A stretch of DNA of 64,000 nt from Trichaptum fuscoviolaceum (GCA_910574455.1 CAJSYZ010000005.1:5580001-5644000), one strand, 5' to 3'. Positions 43,447-54,124 are shown, counted from the stretch's first letter. Translations and numbers: made by a program. The notes: generated by a model not told the origin, from the letters alone.

Positions 43447-44655
43447 ATGTCATCCCACCAGGAATGGGGAGGACTCGCAGATACCTTTGCTTTCCCGTCC
43501 CCGAGCTCCTCGATGGAGGAAGACAAACTCCAGCCCATCCTTGATCGCCTCGACACCCTCGAAAAACGCTACTCCAAGTTAGTCAACGAACACAATCAGG
43601 TTCAGAACACTGTCGCCCAGCTCAAGCACGCCAACCAGGCGCTAGAAGCCCAAATCGCGAGCCAGCCCGCCTCCCCGTCTGGGGGTGGAGCAGGGCTCAA
43701 GATGAAGCTTCCCGACACCTTCGAAGGCGAACGAGCCAAGCTGGAAAACTGGATTCACCAGATTAAGCTCTACCTGTTCGGACAACATCCGGGGCTGGAC
43801 AAAACCCGCAAGGTCGCATTCGCCCTGATGCTACTGCGGGGACCGGCGCAAGACTGGGCACGACCCATTCTAGATCGACTCCAGGACATCCCGACGCCGC
43901 CAGAAGCCGCCAGCCTGGAAGCCCTGTTCGCCGCCCTTCGCGCCTCTTACGGAGAAATCGATGCAGACAAAGCCGCAGCCGACAAGCTGATGCGCCTACG
44001 CCAGACAGGAACGGTCGCCGAGTTTGCGTCGCAATTCCGTGCCCTCCAAGCCCTCACCGGGTGGCCCAAGGACGCGACGACGGATGTCATCTACCTCGAC
44101 ATGTTCCGGAAGGGACTCAAAGACCAGGTTCGCCAGCACATCGCCAGCACAGAGGCGAAGGATATGAAATTCGATGCCTACGTCAACTGGGTTTCCGAGA
44201 CGGACGAGAAGCTAAGGCTCGCACACGCCTATGGACCAGTATCGAAGCCAGCGGCTACGCCCCGAAGCAATCCCGGCACCACTAGTTCAGCTCCGCGTAC
44301 GATCCCGACTGCGGGCGCAAGCTCGACGAAGGATCCCAACGCGATGGAGATTGACAGGGTGCGCCGGGAGCGCAGGAGTAAGGGACTATGCTACTACTGC
44401 GGAGAGAAAGACCATCTGGTGAGCGATTGCCCAACGCGACCGCCATCCCGAAACCTAAAGGCTACGAAATCCACGTCCCCGTCGAGCCCATCGCCCCCCG
44501 CGCTCCAGTCGTTCGAAGAAACGCTCAAACGTATGGCAGAACAGTACGTCCAGAATGTGCAGCAGTCCGTGCTACAGAACGCATTCGCCGCCATGACGCC
44601 CGCCGCCAAGAACGTTCACAATCCCGAAGCCCCGCCCCCAGCGGATTTTCAGTAG
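43447..44655 (+). CDS. gag: Ty3/gypsy Gag
   Basis: A 402-residue structural protein that would form the retrotransposon particle and bind its RNA. The N-terminus has a coiled coil (I-L-D-R-L-D-T-L-E-K-R-Y-S-K-L), followed by a Gag core (residues about 85-260, F-E-G-E-R-A-K-L-E-N-W-I-H-Q-I and Y-G-E-I-D-A-D-K-A-A-A-D-K-L-M-R-L). Near residue 316 lies one zinc knuckle C-Y-Y-C-G-E-K-D-H-L-V-S-D-C (C-x2-C-x4-H-x4-C). The C-terminus is Ser/Pro-rich and stops at TAG 44653-44655. The frame is intact. Pol continues in the -1 frame relative to Gag, so translation of pol may depend on frameshifting in the overlap. Confidence 0.92.
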   Translation: MSSHQEWGGLADTFAFPSPSSSMEEDKLQPILDRLDTLEKRYSKLVNEHNQVQNTVAQLKHANQALEAQIASQPASPSGGGAGLKMKLPDTFEGERAKLENWIHQIKLYLFGQHPGLDKTRKVAFALMLLRGPAQDWARPILDRLQDIPTPPEAASLEALFAALRASYGEIDADKAAADKLMRLRQTGTVAEFASQFRALQALTGWPKDATTDVIYLDMFRKGLKDQVRQHIASTEAKDMKFDAYVNWVSETDEKLRLAHAYGPVSKPAATPRSNPGTTSSAPRTIPTAGASSTKDPNAMEIDRVRRERRSKGLCYYCGEKDHLVSDCPTRPPSRNLKATKSTSPSSPSPPALQSFEETLKRMAEQYVQNVQQSVLQNAFAAMTPAAKNVHNPEAPPPADFQ

Positions 44656-47600
44656 GGTCGTATTGCTCAGTCGCGCCCTATACGACCCAACCGCCCTTGT
44701 GGCCGAAGAACTCTCTTAATAATGGTCCCTTGTATTTAACCATCTCTACAATAGACCGTCGTCTTCGACGACATTTGAAGTTCCCGGTACAGGTTTAGCG
44801 ACGGAAAGACGGATGCCTTAGCCACAGTAATGTTAGACAGCGGTGCGTCGGGAACTTTCATAAATTCCCGCTACGTTTCGCGACACGGACTCCAGACCCG
44901 GGACTTGGTAATCCCGATACTTTTGCGCAACGCGGACAATTCCCCGAACGCGTTGGACGCATCACCAAGGAAGTAGTCCTCAACGTCGAGATGAAGGGAC
45001 ATTTAGAACAGTTGACCATGGCCGTCGCGGATATTGGCGACGACGATATTATCATGGGGATCGACTGGTTGCGGCACCATAACCCGACCATTGACTGGAC
45101 CAACGACGTGGTCGATCTCAACCGCTGCCCGCCCCAGTGTGATAACCAGCAACGCCTGGTCCCGCTTCCCCGCCTCGCCATAGCAGAAGAAGTCGAGACC
45201 CCCTGGGGGCCCGACAGGACCCAAGCCGAATGGGAAGCTGTCCCACCAGGATTTCGGTACTCAGAAAAATATTGGGACCAGTACCACGACACTGAATCCT
45301 ACTTCGTCACGACGGACGACCATTTCGCGTACAAAATTGCCGCCTCGTACACCCACTCCCAGGCCATCGCTGAGAAGTCAGCAGTGAAGGAAGGCGAGAA
45401 AACCTTCGAAGAACTAGTTCCCCCCGAATTTCGTGAGTTTGCCGACGTTTTCTCGAAAGTTGAATCCGAAAGGCTTCCACTGCGCAAACCGTATGATCAC
45501 GCCATAGATTTAGAACCCGGGAAGGTTCCCCCGTACAGCAAAATCTATCCGTTGGCCCCGGCTGAACGCGACGCCCTTCGCGAATTCGTTGACGAAAACC
45601 TGCGCAAAGGGTACATACGACCTTCGAAATCCCCTGCAGCGGCTCCCGTCTTCTTTATCAAGAAAAAGGACGGAACCTTGCGCATGGTAGTCGATTACCG
45701 ACGACTGAACGATATCACGGTCAAGAATCAATACCCGCTTCCCCTCACGATGGAACTCGTAGACGCGCTGCAAAAGGCGAAGGTTTTCACGACTCTAGAT
45801 TTACGATGGGGCTACCACAATGTGCGACTGAAGCAAGGCGACGAGTGGAAGGCTGCATTTCGGACTCAGGCAGGACATTTCGAACCAACGGTGATGACAT
45901 TCGGGCTCACGAATGCCCCGGCGACCTTCCAGCATATGATGAACGATATCTTCAAAGATCTCATTGGAGTATACGTGATCATCTATCTTGACGACTTGCT
46001 AATCTTTTCCGAAGATGAATCGCAGCACGAGGAACACGTACGGGAAGTCCTTAAGCGGCTGCGCGAAAACGACTTGTTCTGTAAACCCGAAAAGTGCAAA
46101 TTCAAACAGACTTCCGTCGAGTATCTCGGGATGATTATTTCGCAGGGAAAGGTGGCGATGGATCCCGCCAAGGTACAGGCGGTCCTCGACTGGCCTACCC
46201 CGAAAAAGGTGAAAGACATTCAAGCCTTCCTCGGGTTCGCGAATTTCTATCGACGCTTCATTCGGGATTTCTCGCACATCGTCAAACCGCTCACGACGCT
46301 GCTGAAGAAGGACGTTCGCTGGGTCTGGACCGAAAACCAGCAGTTCGCTTTCGACTATCTCAAGCGCATGTTCACGACCGCCCCCGTCCTAATGATGCCA
46401 GACATCGCGACAATTCATCGTGGAATGCGACGCCTCTGATTTCGCGACCGGCGCGGTCTTGTCCCAGGAAGGCGACGACGGGCTGATACATCCGGTCGCC
46501 TTTTTCTCGAAATCCCTCAACGATGCGGAACGCAACTACGAGATTTATGACAAGGAGCTACTCGCGATTATTAGAGCTCTTGACGAGTGGCGACATTATC
46601 TCGAAGGTGCGAGTCATAAACTCGATATCGTGTCTGACCACAAGAATCTGCTATATTTCTCTGAATCCCGAACGCTGACGCGACGCCAAGCCCGGTGGAG
46701 TCTGTTCCTCACCCGCTTCGATTTTACGATTCGCCATCGCCCAGGGCGACTCGGGGGCAAACCCGACGCCATGTCACGACGCGTCGATCTTCAACCCGAA
46801 GGCGAAGACAACACGGGACGGACCCTCTTGACCCCCGAAATGTTTCGACTAAAAGCAATTCGTCGGGGAATGACGCAGGTACACGGGGATCAGGCCCTCC
46901 TACGACGCATTCGTAAGTCAGATCAATATGAAGACGAACTAGTGGACGCGATCGAGCTGGTCAAGTCCAAGGCGCCTCGAGTCCTGACCAAGGAACTTGA
47001 GGACTGGAGCACCGAGGAAGGCCTCATCCTGTACCAGGGTAAGGTTTACGTCCCGAAAGACGAGACCATTCGCCGGGATGTGGTGAAGACTTACCACGAC
47101 AGTCTCCCCGCCGGACATCCTGGACGTTGGAAAACGTTTGAGATGGTAAGCCACAACTACTGGTGGCCCGGGATGTCTAACTTCGTAGAACGATACGTTT
47201 CGGGATGCGATACCTGTGCACGCACGAAGAACCGATCCCAACGCCCGGTAGGACTCCTGCAACCGAACGAAATCCCGCAGGGCCCCTGGCAGGCGATTTC
47301 GTGCGATTTCATCACCCAGCTCCCCCGATCCGAGGATTACGACGCCATTTTCGTGGTGGTCGACCGTCTCACCAAGCAAGCGCATTTTATCCCGACCACG
47401 TCTGACGTCGATGCACCGGAAACTGCAGAACTCTTCCTGCAACACGTCTGGAAGCTGCACGGAACCCCCCGCCAGATTATATCCGACCGAGGACCACAGT
47501 TTGTCGCACAGTTCATGAAAGCCCTCTTTTCCCGACTCGGTATCAAGGGTACCACGTTGACTGTGTATCACCCGCAGACGGATGGGCAAACCGAAAGGGT

Positions 47601-48573
47601 AAACCAAGAGCTGGAACAATATTTACGGGCTTTCATAGATACACGACAAGAAAACTGGGCCGGATTACTCCCAATGGCAGAGTTCGCGCACAACACGAAA
47701 GCGCACGCGGCAACACGACAATCTCCGTTCGCGCTTGTCTACGGCTACAATCCCGAATTCACGATTGCCCCGAGCGACGGCCTGTCCACGGTCCCCGCCG
47801 CGGACGCACGACTACAGGAGCTTCAGCAGGCACAGGAAGAGGCAAGAGCGGCTTTGGAGGTTGCGGCAGAGCGCATGAAGCAGCACTACGATCAGGCCCG
47901 GAACGAGGCCCCGCAGTACGCAGTCGGGGATAAAGTCTGGCTCGAGGCGACGAACGTTCGGCGACCAGGAGCGCGCAAATTATTACCGAAACGACTAGGG
48001 CCGTATAAAGTGAAGGCAAAGCTAAGTGACCTCACCTACGAACTCGAACTCCCCGCGTCGCTGAAGATTCATCCCGTATTTCACGTATCGCTGCTCTCGC
48101 CATACCACGAAGACGATATTCCCGGTCGAACGCAACCCCCACCGCCCCCAGTCGAAGTAGAAGGAGATCTGGAATACGAGGTGGAAGAGGTACTGGACGC
48201 TAGACGGTTTAGACGGAGGTTTGAATATTTGGTACGATGGAAGGGATATTCGAGCGCGGAAGATACATGGATTCCCGCAAAGGATATGGGTAATGCAAAG
48301 GCTAAAATTCGCAGTTTCTATCGAAAACACCCGGACGCCCCTCGAGAAGTCAACGCTATCGAGCTCTGTGACCTGAGCAAGATTCAAGCTTGGCGCCCCG
48401 GAGTTGCGCCTTTGGAGGGGGGTAATGTCGAGATCCCAGGCCCCTTTTCTCATTTCCCGCACGTTCCCGCCAAGGATCCCGACATGAGCAGACAATCCCG
48501 CGAGGAGAATCCCGCCATTGGATTCCCGGCGCGAAACCTCATTCCCGAATCGCATGATCCCATGCTCACGTGA
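44656..48573 (+). pseudogene. pol: Ty3/gypsy Pol with chromodomain, three frameshifts
   Basis: Domains in order: aspartic protease (V-M-L-D-S-G-A-S-G-T-F), reverse transcriptase with I-Y-L-D-D-L-L-I-F-S, RNase H (V-E-C-D-A-S-D-F-A-T-G-A-V), integrase zinc finger (G-H-P-G-R, C-D-T-C-A-R-T-K-N), the D,D-35-E core (S-C-D-F-I-T, I-S-D-R-G-P-Q-F, N-Q-E-L-E-Q) and a chromodomain (E-E-V-L-D-A-R, Y-L-V-R-W-K-G-Y, D-T-W-I-P). Reading must change frame near 44797 (before the protease), near 44950 (protease to linker) and near 46415 (reverse transcriptase to RNase H). The latter two look like single-base losses. The last frame runs through the purine tract and 148 bp into the 3' LTR before TGA at 48571-48573. 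Confidence 0.92.
48414..48422 (+). promoter_or_regulatory. Polypurine tract
   Basis: GGAGGGGGG lies three bases before the 3' LTR start (48426), where plus-strand DNA synthesis would be primed. Confidence 0.85.
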
Positions 48574-50201
48574 CTTATCCCGCACCACCGTCCCGGCAAC
48601 CATGCACGCATACACACACTCATTTACGACGACCCGCCACGGCACACGTACATTCACTTATTAACATACGCTCATTAATCCGCTAGTACCTCAAGGTGAC
48701 GACCTGCAACAGTCTGGCATACCTAGTCTGGCTAGTCGCGGCCCCGGACCGGACGCTGACGTCCACGGACAGGCCGTAGCCATCTGGAGAGACGGGATAG
48801 ACATGCCTAGCGGTGCGGTCGTAGCATGTATCGTTTGTAGTAGATAGGTGCGCATTGCGCAAGGACACTTAGCGTAGATTAACTATACAGTCTTTACGAA
48901 GTAGATAAATAGCTGTAGGCATCGTAAGGAGCACCCCACTTTTGACCTCTTGTGGAGTGCTTCCTTAGGTGCGATCTCTCTCTTTTCTCCTGTGTAGTTA
49001 GTTGCGCAATACTTACTTGTGGAGTGCTTCCTTAGGGATCCGCTTACTTGACGTTCAAAGCAGTGAAGAGTCCTAGCTGGCCTTGAGAATCCCGCGACGC
49101 TGTAAATGAGGTAGGTACTCAGGGGGTGGAGTGTAGCTATATAACCCAATGAAAGAATGATAGAAAGAGAGACGGAAAGAAGAGGAGAAACAACGAAGGA
49201 AAACTAATGAAATCCAACTAACGGCCCAACCGTCCGTAAGACAGAGTCTTCGCGCGCGTCGCTCGAGAGAATCGATGGCCGTCGCGGCCCGAAGTCTTCG
49301 TTCCGTCGAAAGAACTAAGCTGACCAGTAGCACGCGCCTATGCACGGACTCCAGCCAACCGTCCGTAGTATGTCTTCTGCGTGCGCCCCGCAATCGTCGC
49401 TCGCGAGAAGTCCGAAGACAAGAAACAAAGTGGACTCTTGCACGTCCGTAAAAGTGTCGCGCGCCCGTAAGAAAGTCGCGCACCGCCGTAGTCGAGAGCC
49501 CGAAGACAAGAAACAGACTAGAAACCAGAAGAAACGAGTCCTAAAGCACGCGCAACAGCGCAGACGTCAGACTCGTTCCCGTTCACGCAGATGGTCGTGG
49601 TTGGGGAAAGGTAAGTTAATTTTCACACGGTCTACATGACGCGACTAACACAAGTTAATACCGCGTGTGAACCGGCTACTCCGGCCACGCAAACTACCCC
49701 GGAACCGTTGTCTTTGTGCCCGTCCCTCAATTGGCAACCCGTTTCCCACGCCACTCGCGCACGTCGCCACACTCTAAGTGTCCGGCCGGACGCATATCCG
49801 CAACCATGTCCGCACGCTCGTTTGCTTGTCCACCCATTGCATTGTCTTTTGTGTGATCGCCGGCGAGCTCTGTGCCTTGGATGCACTACTATTCGTGCTC
49901 AGGTACAGTTTTCCCTTCGCTATTTGGCTTCGAGTGTCGGCCGGGAGCCTTTCTGCTCGTCCGGTGTCCGGTGTATGCACCCGGATTCCGTCCGGATGCC
50001 TCTGCTGTGTCCGGCGGGCGTCGTACGAACACTGGACGCAGTCCAGGTGTTACAACGCGCCTGGATAGAATCCCGCGCGTTTCCCGCCTGAATTCCCACG
50101 CTCGTTCCCAGTCGCGAATCCAGATTCCCGAACGCGGGTTCTCGTCGTGAATTCCAGTTTCCCGAAACTGTTTCCCGCTACAATTCCCGACGGTCGTAAC
50201 A
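48426..50201 (+). repeat. 3' LTR, interrupted by a 954-bp insertion
   Basis: 48426-49100 and 50055-50201 together match the 818-bp 5' LTR. The last part ends GACGGTCGTAACA followed by the TACGC duplication. The interruption falls between CCCGCGACGC and GCGCCTGG. Confidence 0.93.
49101..50054 (-). mobile_element. Nested solo-LTR-like insertion (954 bp)
   Basis: The inserted block starts TGTAAATGAGG and ends GGTGTTACA, giving TGTAA/TTACA inverted ends, and is flanked by ACGC on both sides (49097-49100 and 50055-50058). That is the expected form of a solo LTR from another retrotransposon family. A TATATAG box near 49137 (minus strand) supports the minus orientation. Internal short frames show no domain. 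A small non-autonomous element with similar ends is the alternative. Confidence 0.72.
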
Positions 50202-50206
50202 TACGC
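50202..50206. repeat. Right target-site duplication of the Ty3/gypsy element
   Basis: TACGC directly after the CA end of the 3' LTR, matching 42040-42044. Confidence 0.85.
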
Positions 50207-50439
50207 CCAGCAGCATATAATACTCTAAAGGCATCCTACCTTTGATTAACGTTGTTAGAACTGAAAACTAAAACAGTGACCTTGAGTCTCAAACCTCCCA
50301 CCCTCAACTTTGCATCATGAAAGACCCTGAGTCTTCGGCTTCTTCCAAACCGTGGGAGGGTGACTACAACGTGTTTCACACGCTGTGCCAGTGGCAGTGA
50401 CCAGCTTTCAGCGAAGTCTGGATTCTGGAAGGGCTCGTA

Positions 50440-50483
50440 GAACTAGATACAGGCCGAGCTTCGCCGGCAAATCCCTTACTCCC
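50440..50483 (+). repeat. Dispersed 44-bp repeat, copy 1
   Basis: Begins GAACTAGATACAGGCC and ends CAAATCCCTTACTCCC; copy 2 at 51760-51804 differs by two or three bases near the start. Confidence 0.85.
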
Positions 50484-51371
50484 ACTATTATTGAGAGTAT
50501 ATTCCTTGCTCCTTAACTTGCTTTGATAAGTTGAGGGATACAATTCTGCTTTTCCTAACGACCAACTCTGCCTGAGAACGTCAACAACTGAAGTATAGAA
50601 TTGAGTAGAACAGTGTGTAGGGATTTCAGTTAAGGTTTTTTAACGACAACACTAACACCTTTCATTCATCACATGGAATGAGTGCACATAGGGTACATTT
50701 TTATGACTTATATACATAGTAAAGCATGCCAGCCGGCCAGTCCAACCACCAAGTCTCACTGTCATGCTCGACTTCAATGTGCTCACACCTTCCTTGGGGG
50801 CCCGTCCATAGTACTTCCTGGGTACTTTGATCTCCGGGCGCGACAAGCCAGTACAAAGTCATGGTGGCATCAATGCCGCCCTCTGCACCGTGGAAAATGT
50901 GGTGGAAGACGGCTTTTGGTACCTTACAATACATACATTAGGCAGGGCATCATACCCGCAGTAGTACCAAGCCGTGTCTTTATGCCCGGTTTTCTGGAAA
51001 GGCAGAGCGCTGAACCTCCTGGAGGAAGCGGTCTCTGTGACGGGAAAGCATGCTTGTAGAGTTACATGCAGTTGAGACTTCGGAAAGCCGCTGGCAGTGG
51101 GTTGGAGAATTTGGCGGCTCGTACGTCCAGGCCGTGTGATGCACTGGCTGCCTGTCCCTCAACGGGCAGTGGCGGTCTCTTTGGTGGGGAAAACACTACG
51201 AGTCTGTCATTGTAGTTCGGCTTGCATGTCTTGGACTAGACTCGCAAGCCAGTCGTCGGATTCATCGTTGAGGTTGGAGGACTCGGAATAAGTAACTTTT
51301 TTGTAGTAACCCACTCCCACGAAAAAAGCAACACTGGTGTCGAAATTCCCACGCAATTCAGGCTGTCAAGT

Positions 51372-51399
51372 GCCCTTCCTCCCTTTGGGAGTAAGGGAA
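51372..51399. repeat. Palindrome, degenerate copy
   Basis: GCCCTTCCTCCC then GGGAGTAAGGGAAC: an imperfect hairpin related to the one at 51914-51944 and preceded by the same AGTG. Confidence 0.6.
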
Positions 51400-51759
51400 C
51401 TTGGTGTGCGATTGGTGTGCAGGGTTTCAAGTGTCGTGGCAGTGTCCCTTGTCAGCCAATCACAGGTCTTCGTATTTGGTTTGTTCTACACAGCATTCTA
51501 CCATTTCGTTCTAGACCCTTCACACCATTCTCCCATTTCGACCGAGACCCTTCACACCATTTCTTCATTTGTCCAAGACCCCTGCACACATCCATAGCCA
51601 CCTCAAATATAGCAATAGACGTAATATGCACTTATAGTCTATGGTGACGACACACGCGTATGTGCCTTATAATTGCTTTTTCTGTGCACCAGAATCCATT
51701 TATGGGTGGACCCTTCACACCAAAGTCGTTCATAGTGTCTATACGACGGAGCGACATGT

Positions 51760-51804
51760 GAACTAGATAACGGGCCGAGCTTCGCCGGCAAATCCCTTAC
51801 TCCC
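51760..51804 (+). repeat. Dispersed 44-bp repeat, copy 2
   Basis: Begins GAACTAGATAACGGGCC and ends AAATCCCTTACTCCC. Its last 12 bases are the reverse complement of GGGAGTAAGGGA found in the two nearby palindromes. Confidence 0.85.
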
Positions 51805-51913
51805 TCACTGGCAGGCTGCATTCTATACTCCGCCTTAATATTTAAGGTCAGCGGCGGTAGTTTAGGGGAGGTGTGAATTCACAGGTATCCCACGGCAATT
51901 TAGGGGATACAGT

Positions 51914-51944
51914 GCCCTTTACTCCCGGTGGGAGTAAGGGAACG
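51914..51944. repeat. Palindrome around GGGAGTAAGGG
   Basis: CCCTTTACTCCC, a three-base loop, then GGGAGTAAGGG forms a nearly perfect hairpin. It may be the end of a small transposon family sharing the GGGAGTAAGGGA motif. Confidence 0.6.
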
Positions 51945-52462
51945 AGCAAAAGCGCTGGATCGCTCGTTTTACCGGGCGTGACGCGCACCTCAGGGCAGAC
52001 TCATCGAAACTAGGTTTGCATTACGCACCCCTATCATGTTATCTTTGGAATTTCTAGTATACCTGACATCTCGCTACTACATTTAGATATAATTCAAACC
52101 TTGTAAGATTTTCGGTAACTTCCAGGCCGCTATACGCTTCGCAAGCTCCGCTTGCCTTATAGAGAGTAGCTAGCCTGGTCACGAGGCTAATATTCAGGCA
52201 GCCCGAGCTGGAAGATAGGTCACGTCCGAGTCTTTCATCATGATGTCACTCTCTGTTTCTGCGTGAGCTTGTTGTCACGCCGGTGCTCCTCCAGAGCCTG
52301 CCAAGCCTGAGGCTAATGCCGGCCGCCGATCATTCACTACCTCAAAGTCTTCAGAGTCTGTGCTTCCACATGACGGTGCTATGGATGCAACCCTTGGTGC
52401 AAATACAAACATCCCTTATCTTATTCAAATTGAAAGACAGCCTAGGGCAAGGTCTTGTCCGA

Positions 52463-52468
52463 TATAAA
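52463..52468 (+). promoter_or_regulatory. TATA-like box, probably the original promoter of the ABC transporter
   Basis: TATAAA lies 12 bp left of the Mutator-like insertion. Without the 5,080-bp element and one copy of its duplication it would be about 90 bp upstream of the ABC transporter ATG at 57637, a normal fungal spacing. Assignment is by position only. Confidence 0.45.
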
Positions 52469-52471
52469 GCA

Positions 52472-52480
52472 GCCGCGACG
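52472..52480. repeat. Left 9-bp target-site duplication of the Mutator-like element
   Basis: GCCGCGACG, repeated exactly at 57561-57569. Confidence 0.93.
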
Positions 52481-52566
52481 GAATGCTAAGCCCAGACAAC
52501 GAAGTTCCTTTTTCGGAAGACACTTCGGATTTTGCCGCGGGCCTGTTGGACCACCTCCGGACAACA
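52481..52566 (+). repeat. Left terminal inverted repeat (86 bp)
   Basis: Matches the reverse complement of 57475-57560 base for base; the identity ends at ACAACA, after which the left reads ACC and the right arm TTA. Confidence 0.93.
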
Positions 52567-52926
52567 ACCTGGCAGCAGTTGGGAGAAAGCTCACGTGACG
52601 CTTTCACGTGAGTGCGAGACACGTTGCGTTCGCACTTAGTGTACTTGCGCACTTAGCAATTGCGCACGTCGGTATTTGATAACTAAGCGTTTCTCACACC
52701 TATAATGGTACGTTGCCATCGTCTTGCCTTCCTCCTGCAACTTTGTGTGCATGTTGGAGAGCAAAGGGAGAGCAGCACAGTCAGCAGGGCACTTTTGTGC
52801 TTTAAACTAGGCGTCAAACCCGATGTTTGCTGACTGTGTCGACCGTTGATTTCATCCCGGACACGCGGTTATGCTACCCTTTGCAATTCTCATGTTGCAC
52901 ATTTGTTCTTCTTAACTTGTTTGCAG

Positions 52927-54045
52927 ACTATGCACAGACTCTCGATTCAATGGTGCGTCTTTTTTCTACTTTAGTGTCAACTCTTTGATTAGGTTCACAG
53001 ATTGGAAGAACGACTTCGCAGCTTCTCTCAAGCGGGTCTGCAGGTTGTTCGCCATGCGCGTTGCCATGGCGACGGCATTGCACGGCGAGATGGGCATGGG
53101 CCCTCCCCTTCCGCATGGAATGGATGGACATTATCCAGAGTACGGGGTGCCGTTAGGTGCTCCAGTACATACACCGTACCCGCCGTACCCGCCTCGAGTC
53201 CAAGGCAATACGAGCACGGTATGGTCAATGGAGGCCCACAGAATGACATGGCAGGGCCGGGGCTGCCTTACACGCCCTCACCTGGTGCATCGAGTGCTGG
53301 CGCTGGCCCATCCAAACAACCACTCGTTAATAGACATCGTCACGGAAGGCGGGTTAATAGTGGGAGCAAGGGCAAGCGAGCGAATGATGGACAATGGTGT
53401 CTCGGAGTCTCGGACGAGTACGGCGGACGGATGCAACCGCCGAGTCAACATCACACCGACATCCTGCAACGCACCAATCCCTTCAAGTCCATGGAGTGCC
53501 GCACCATCACCACTTCGTGCATCGACATGGTGCGCACCATCATCATACCCCGCAACATTTAACGGATTGCCCGGCCTGCTGCACAGCCCTCACATCATCT
53601 GTCAACACTTTACGCCAATTCCTTTTCCTCTGGGTAGTCTTTCGGCCACGTCAGGTCGACGCCAGTTGCAGCCTCTGCAGTCTCAATGCCTTCTGGTGGA
53701 TTTGAACCCGTACCAACCACATGCCACGAAGGCGTAGATCAAAATCTGCTCATCCCCGCAGGACAGTTCGGATGCAACACAGGCGGATGCGACGCCATGG
53801 ACAATGGTGGCTACAACGGGAATACGTGGGTCAAGAAGCAACAGAGGTGGCGGTGGACCGGATTGTATGTTGTTGCCACATACTTTTACTGTACAATTTC
53901 TTAACTCCTTCTCTTCATACAGGTTATTGGCTCCATTGTTGGTATCCTCAGTGCTGTGATTATCGTCATTGCTGTCGGCACCTCTGCGTCAAAGTCTCAC
54001 AAGTCGAGCAGCAACCTCTCTTCAATCAACTTGAAGTGCCAGTGA
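52927..54045 (+). CDS. Second reading region of the MULE, degenerate or heavily spliced, unrecognised
   Basis: Plus-strand pieces look coding but do not form one clean gene. Near 52927 D-Y-A-Q-T-L-D-S-M splices to V-H-R-L-E-E-R-L-R-S-F, a short coiled-coil helix. Then follow G-E-M-G-M-G-P-P-L-P-H-G-M-D-G-H and Y-P-P-Y-P-P-R-V-Q-G in one frame, and Q-Y-E-H-G-M-V-N-G-G-P-Q-N-D-M in another, implying a frameshift near 53200. After a good 58-bp intron (about 53863-53920) comes a hydrophobic stretch I-G-S-I-V-G-I-L-S-A-V-I-I-V-I-A-V-G and a Ser/Lys tail with stop at 54045, although the frame across this junction is not settled. It is transcribed opposite and convergent to the transposase. No family recognised. 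Confidence 0.3.
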
Positions 54046-54124
54046 TGCCAACAATAGTATCTTATTGCTGTTGCTGTTGGTGCTTCTGTGTCAAAGTCCC
54101 ACAAGTCGAGCGGCAACCTCTCTT
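53983..54124 (+). repeat. Two 40-bp direct repeats, 102 bp apart
   Basis: 53983-54022 and 54085-54124 share TCAAAGTC, CACAAGTCGAGC and GGCAACCTCTCTT-type sequence with only about three differences, so the 3' end of the second MULE reading region contains a duplicated segment. Confidence 0.85.

Larger units (their letters stand above)
42045..50201 (+). mobile_element. Ty3/gypsy chromodomain LTR retrotransposon, with tandem left LTRs and a split right LTR
   Basis: The element is bounded by LTR termini TGTCGAG...GTAACA and a 5-bp target duplication TACGC. Order: partial LTR (42045-42539), full 5' LTR (42540-43357), gag, pol (protease, reverse transcriptase, RNase H, integrase, chromodomain), purine tract, 3' LTR (48426-50201) carrying a nested 954-bp insertion. 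The integrase-last order and the chromodomain place it in the chromovirus branch of Ty3/gypsy retrotransposons. LTR copies differ at only a few positions, so insertion is fairly recent, yet pol has three frameshifts, so this copy cannot make its own full polyprotein. Confidence 0.93.
50207..52471. other. Gene-poor stretch between two transposons, with short dispersed repeats
   Basis: No supported coding sequence. Contents: a near-identical 44-45 bp direct repeat (50440-50483 and 51760-51804), two related palindromes (51372-51399, 51914-51944), and three loose copies of a roughly 32-bp unit containing GACCCTTCACACCAT at about 51497-51588. The right-hand end (about 52200-52471) is probably the displaced promoter region of the ABC transporter. 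Confidence 0.6.

Noticed and set aside
46939..47619. 226-codon minus-strand open frame
   Set aside because: It lies fully antisense to the integrase core of Pol.
48022..48657. 211-codon minus-strand open frame across the integrase end and 3' LTR
   Set aside because: It is antisense to the chromodomain part of Pol; similar antisense frames recur in each LTR copy because the DNA is repeated, and there is no domain.
50207..52471. Helitron ends
   Set aside because: The hairpins near GGGAGTAAGGG are not followed by a CTRR terminus, and no rep/helicase sequence is present.
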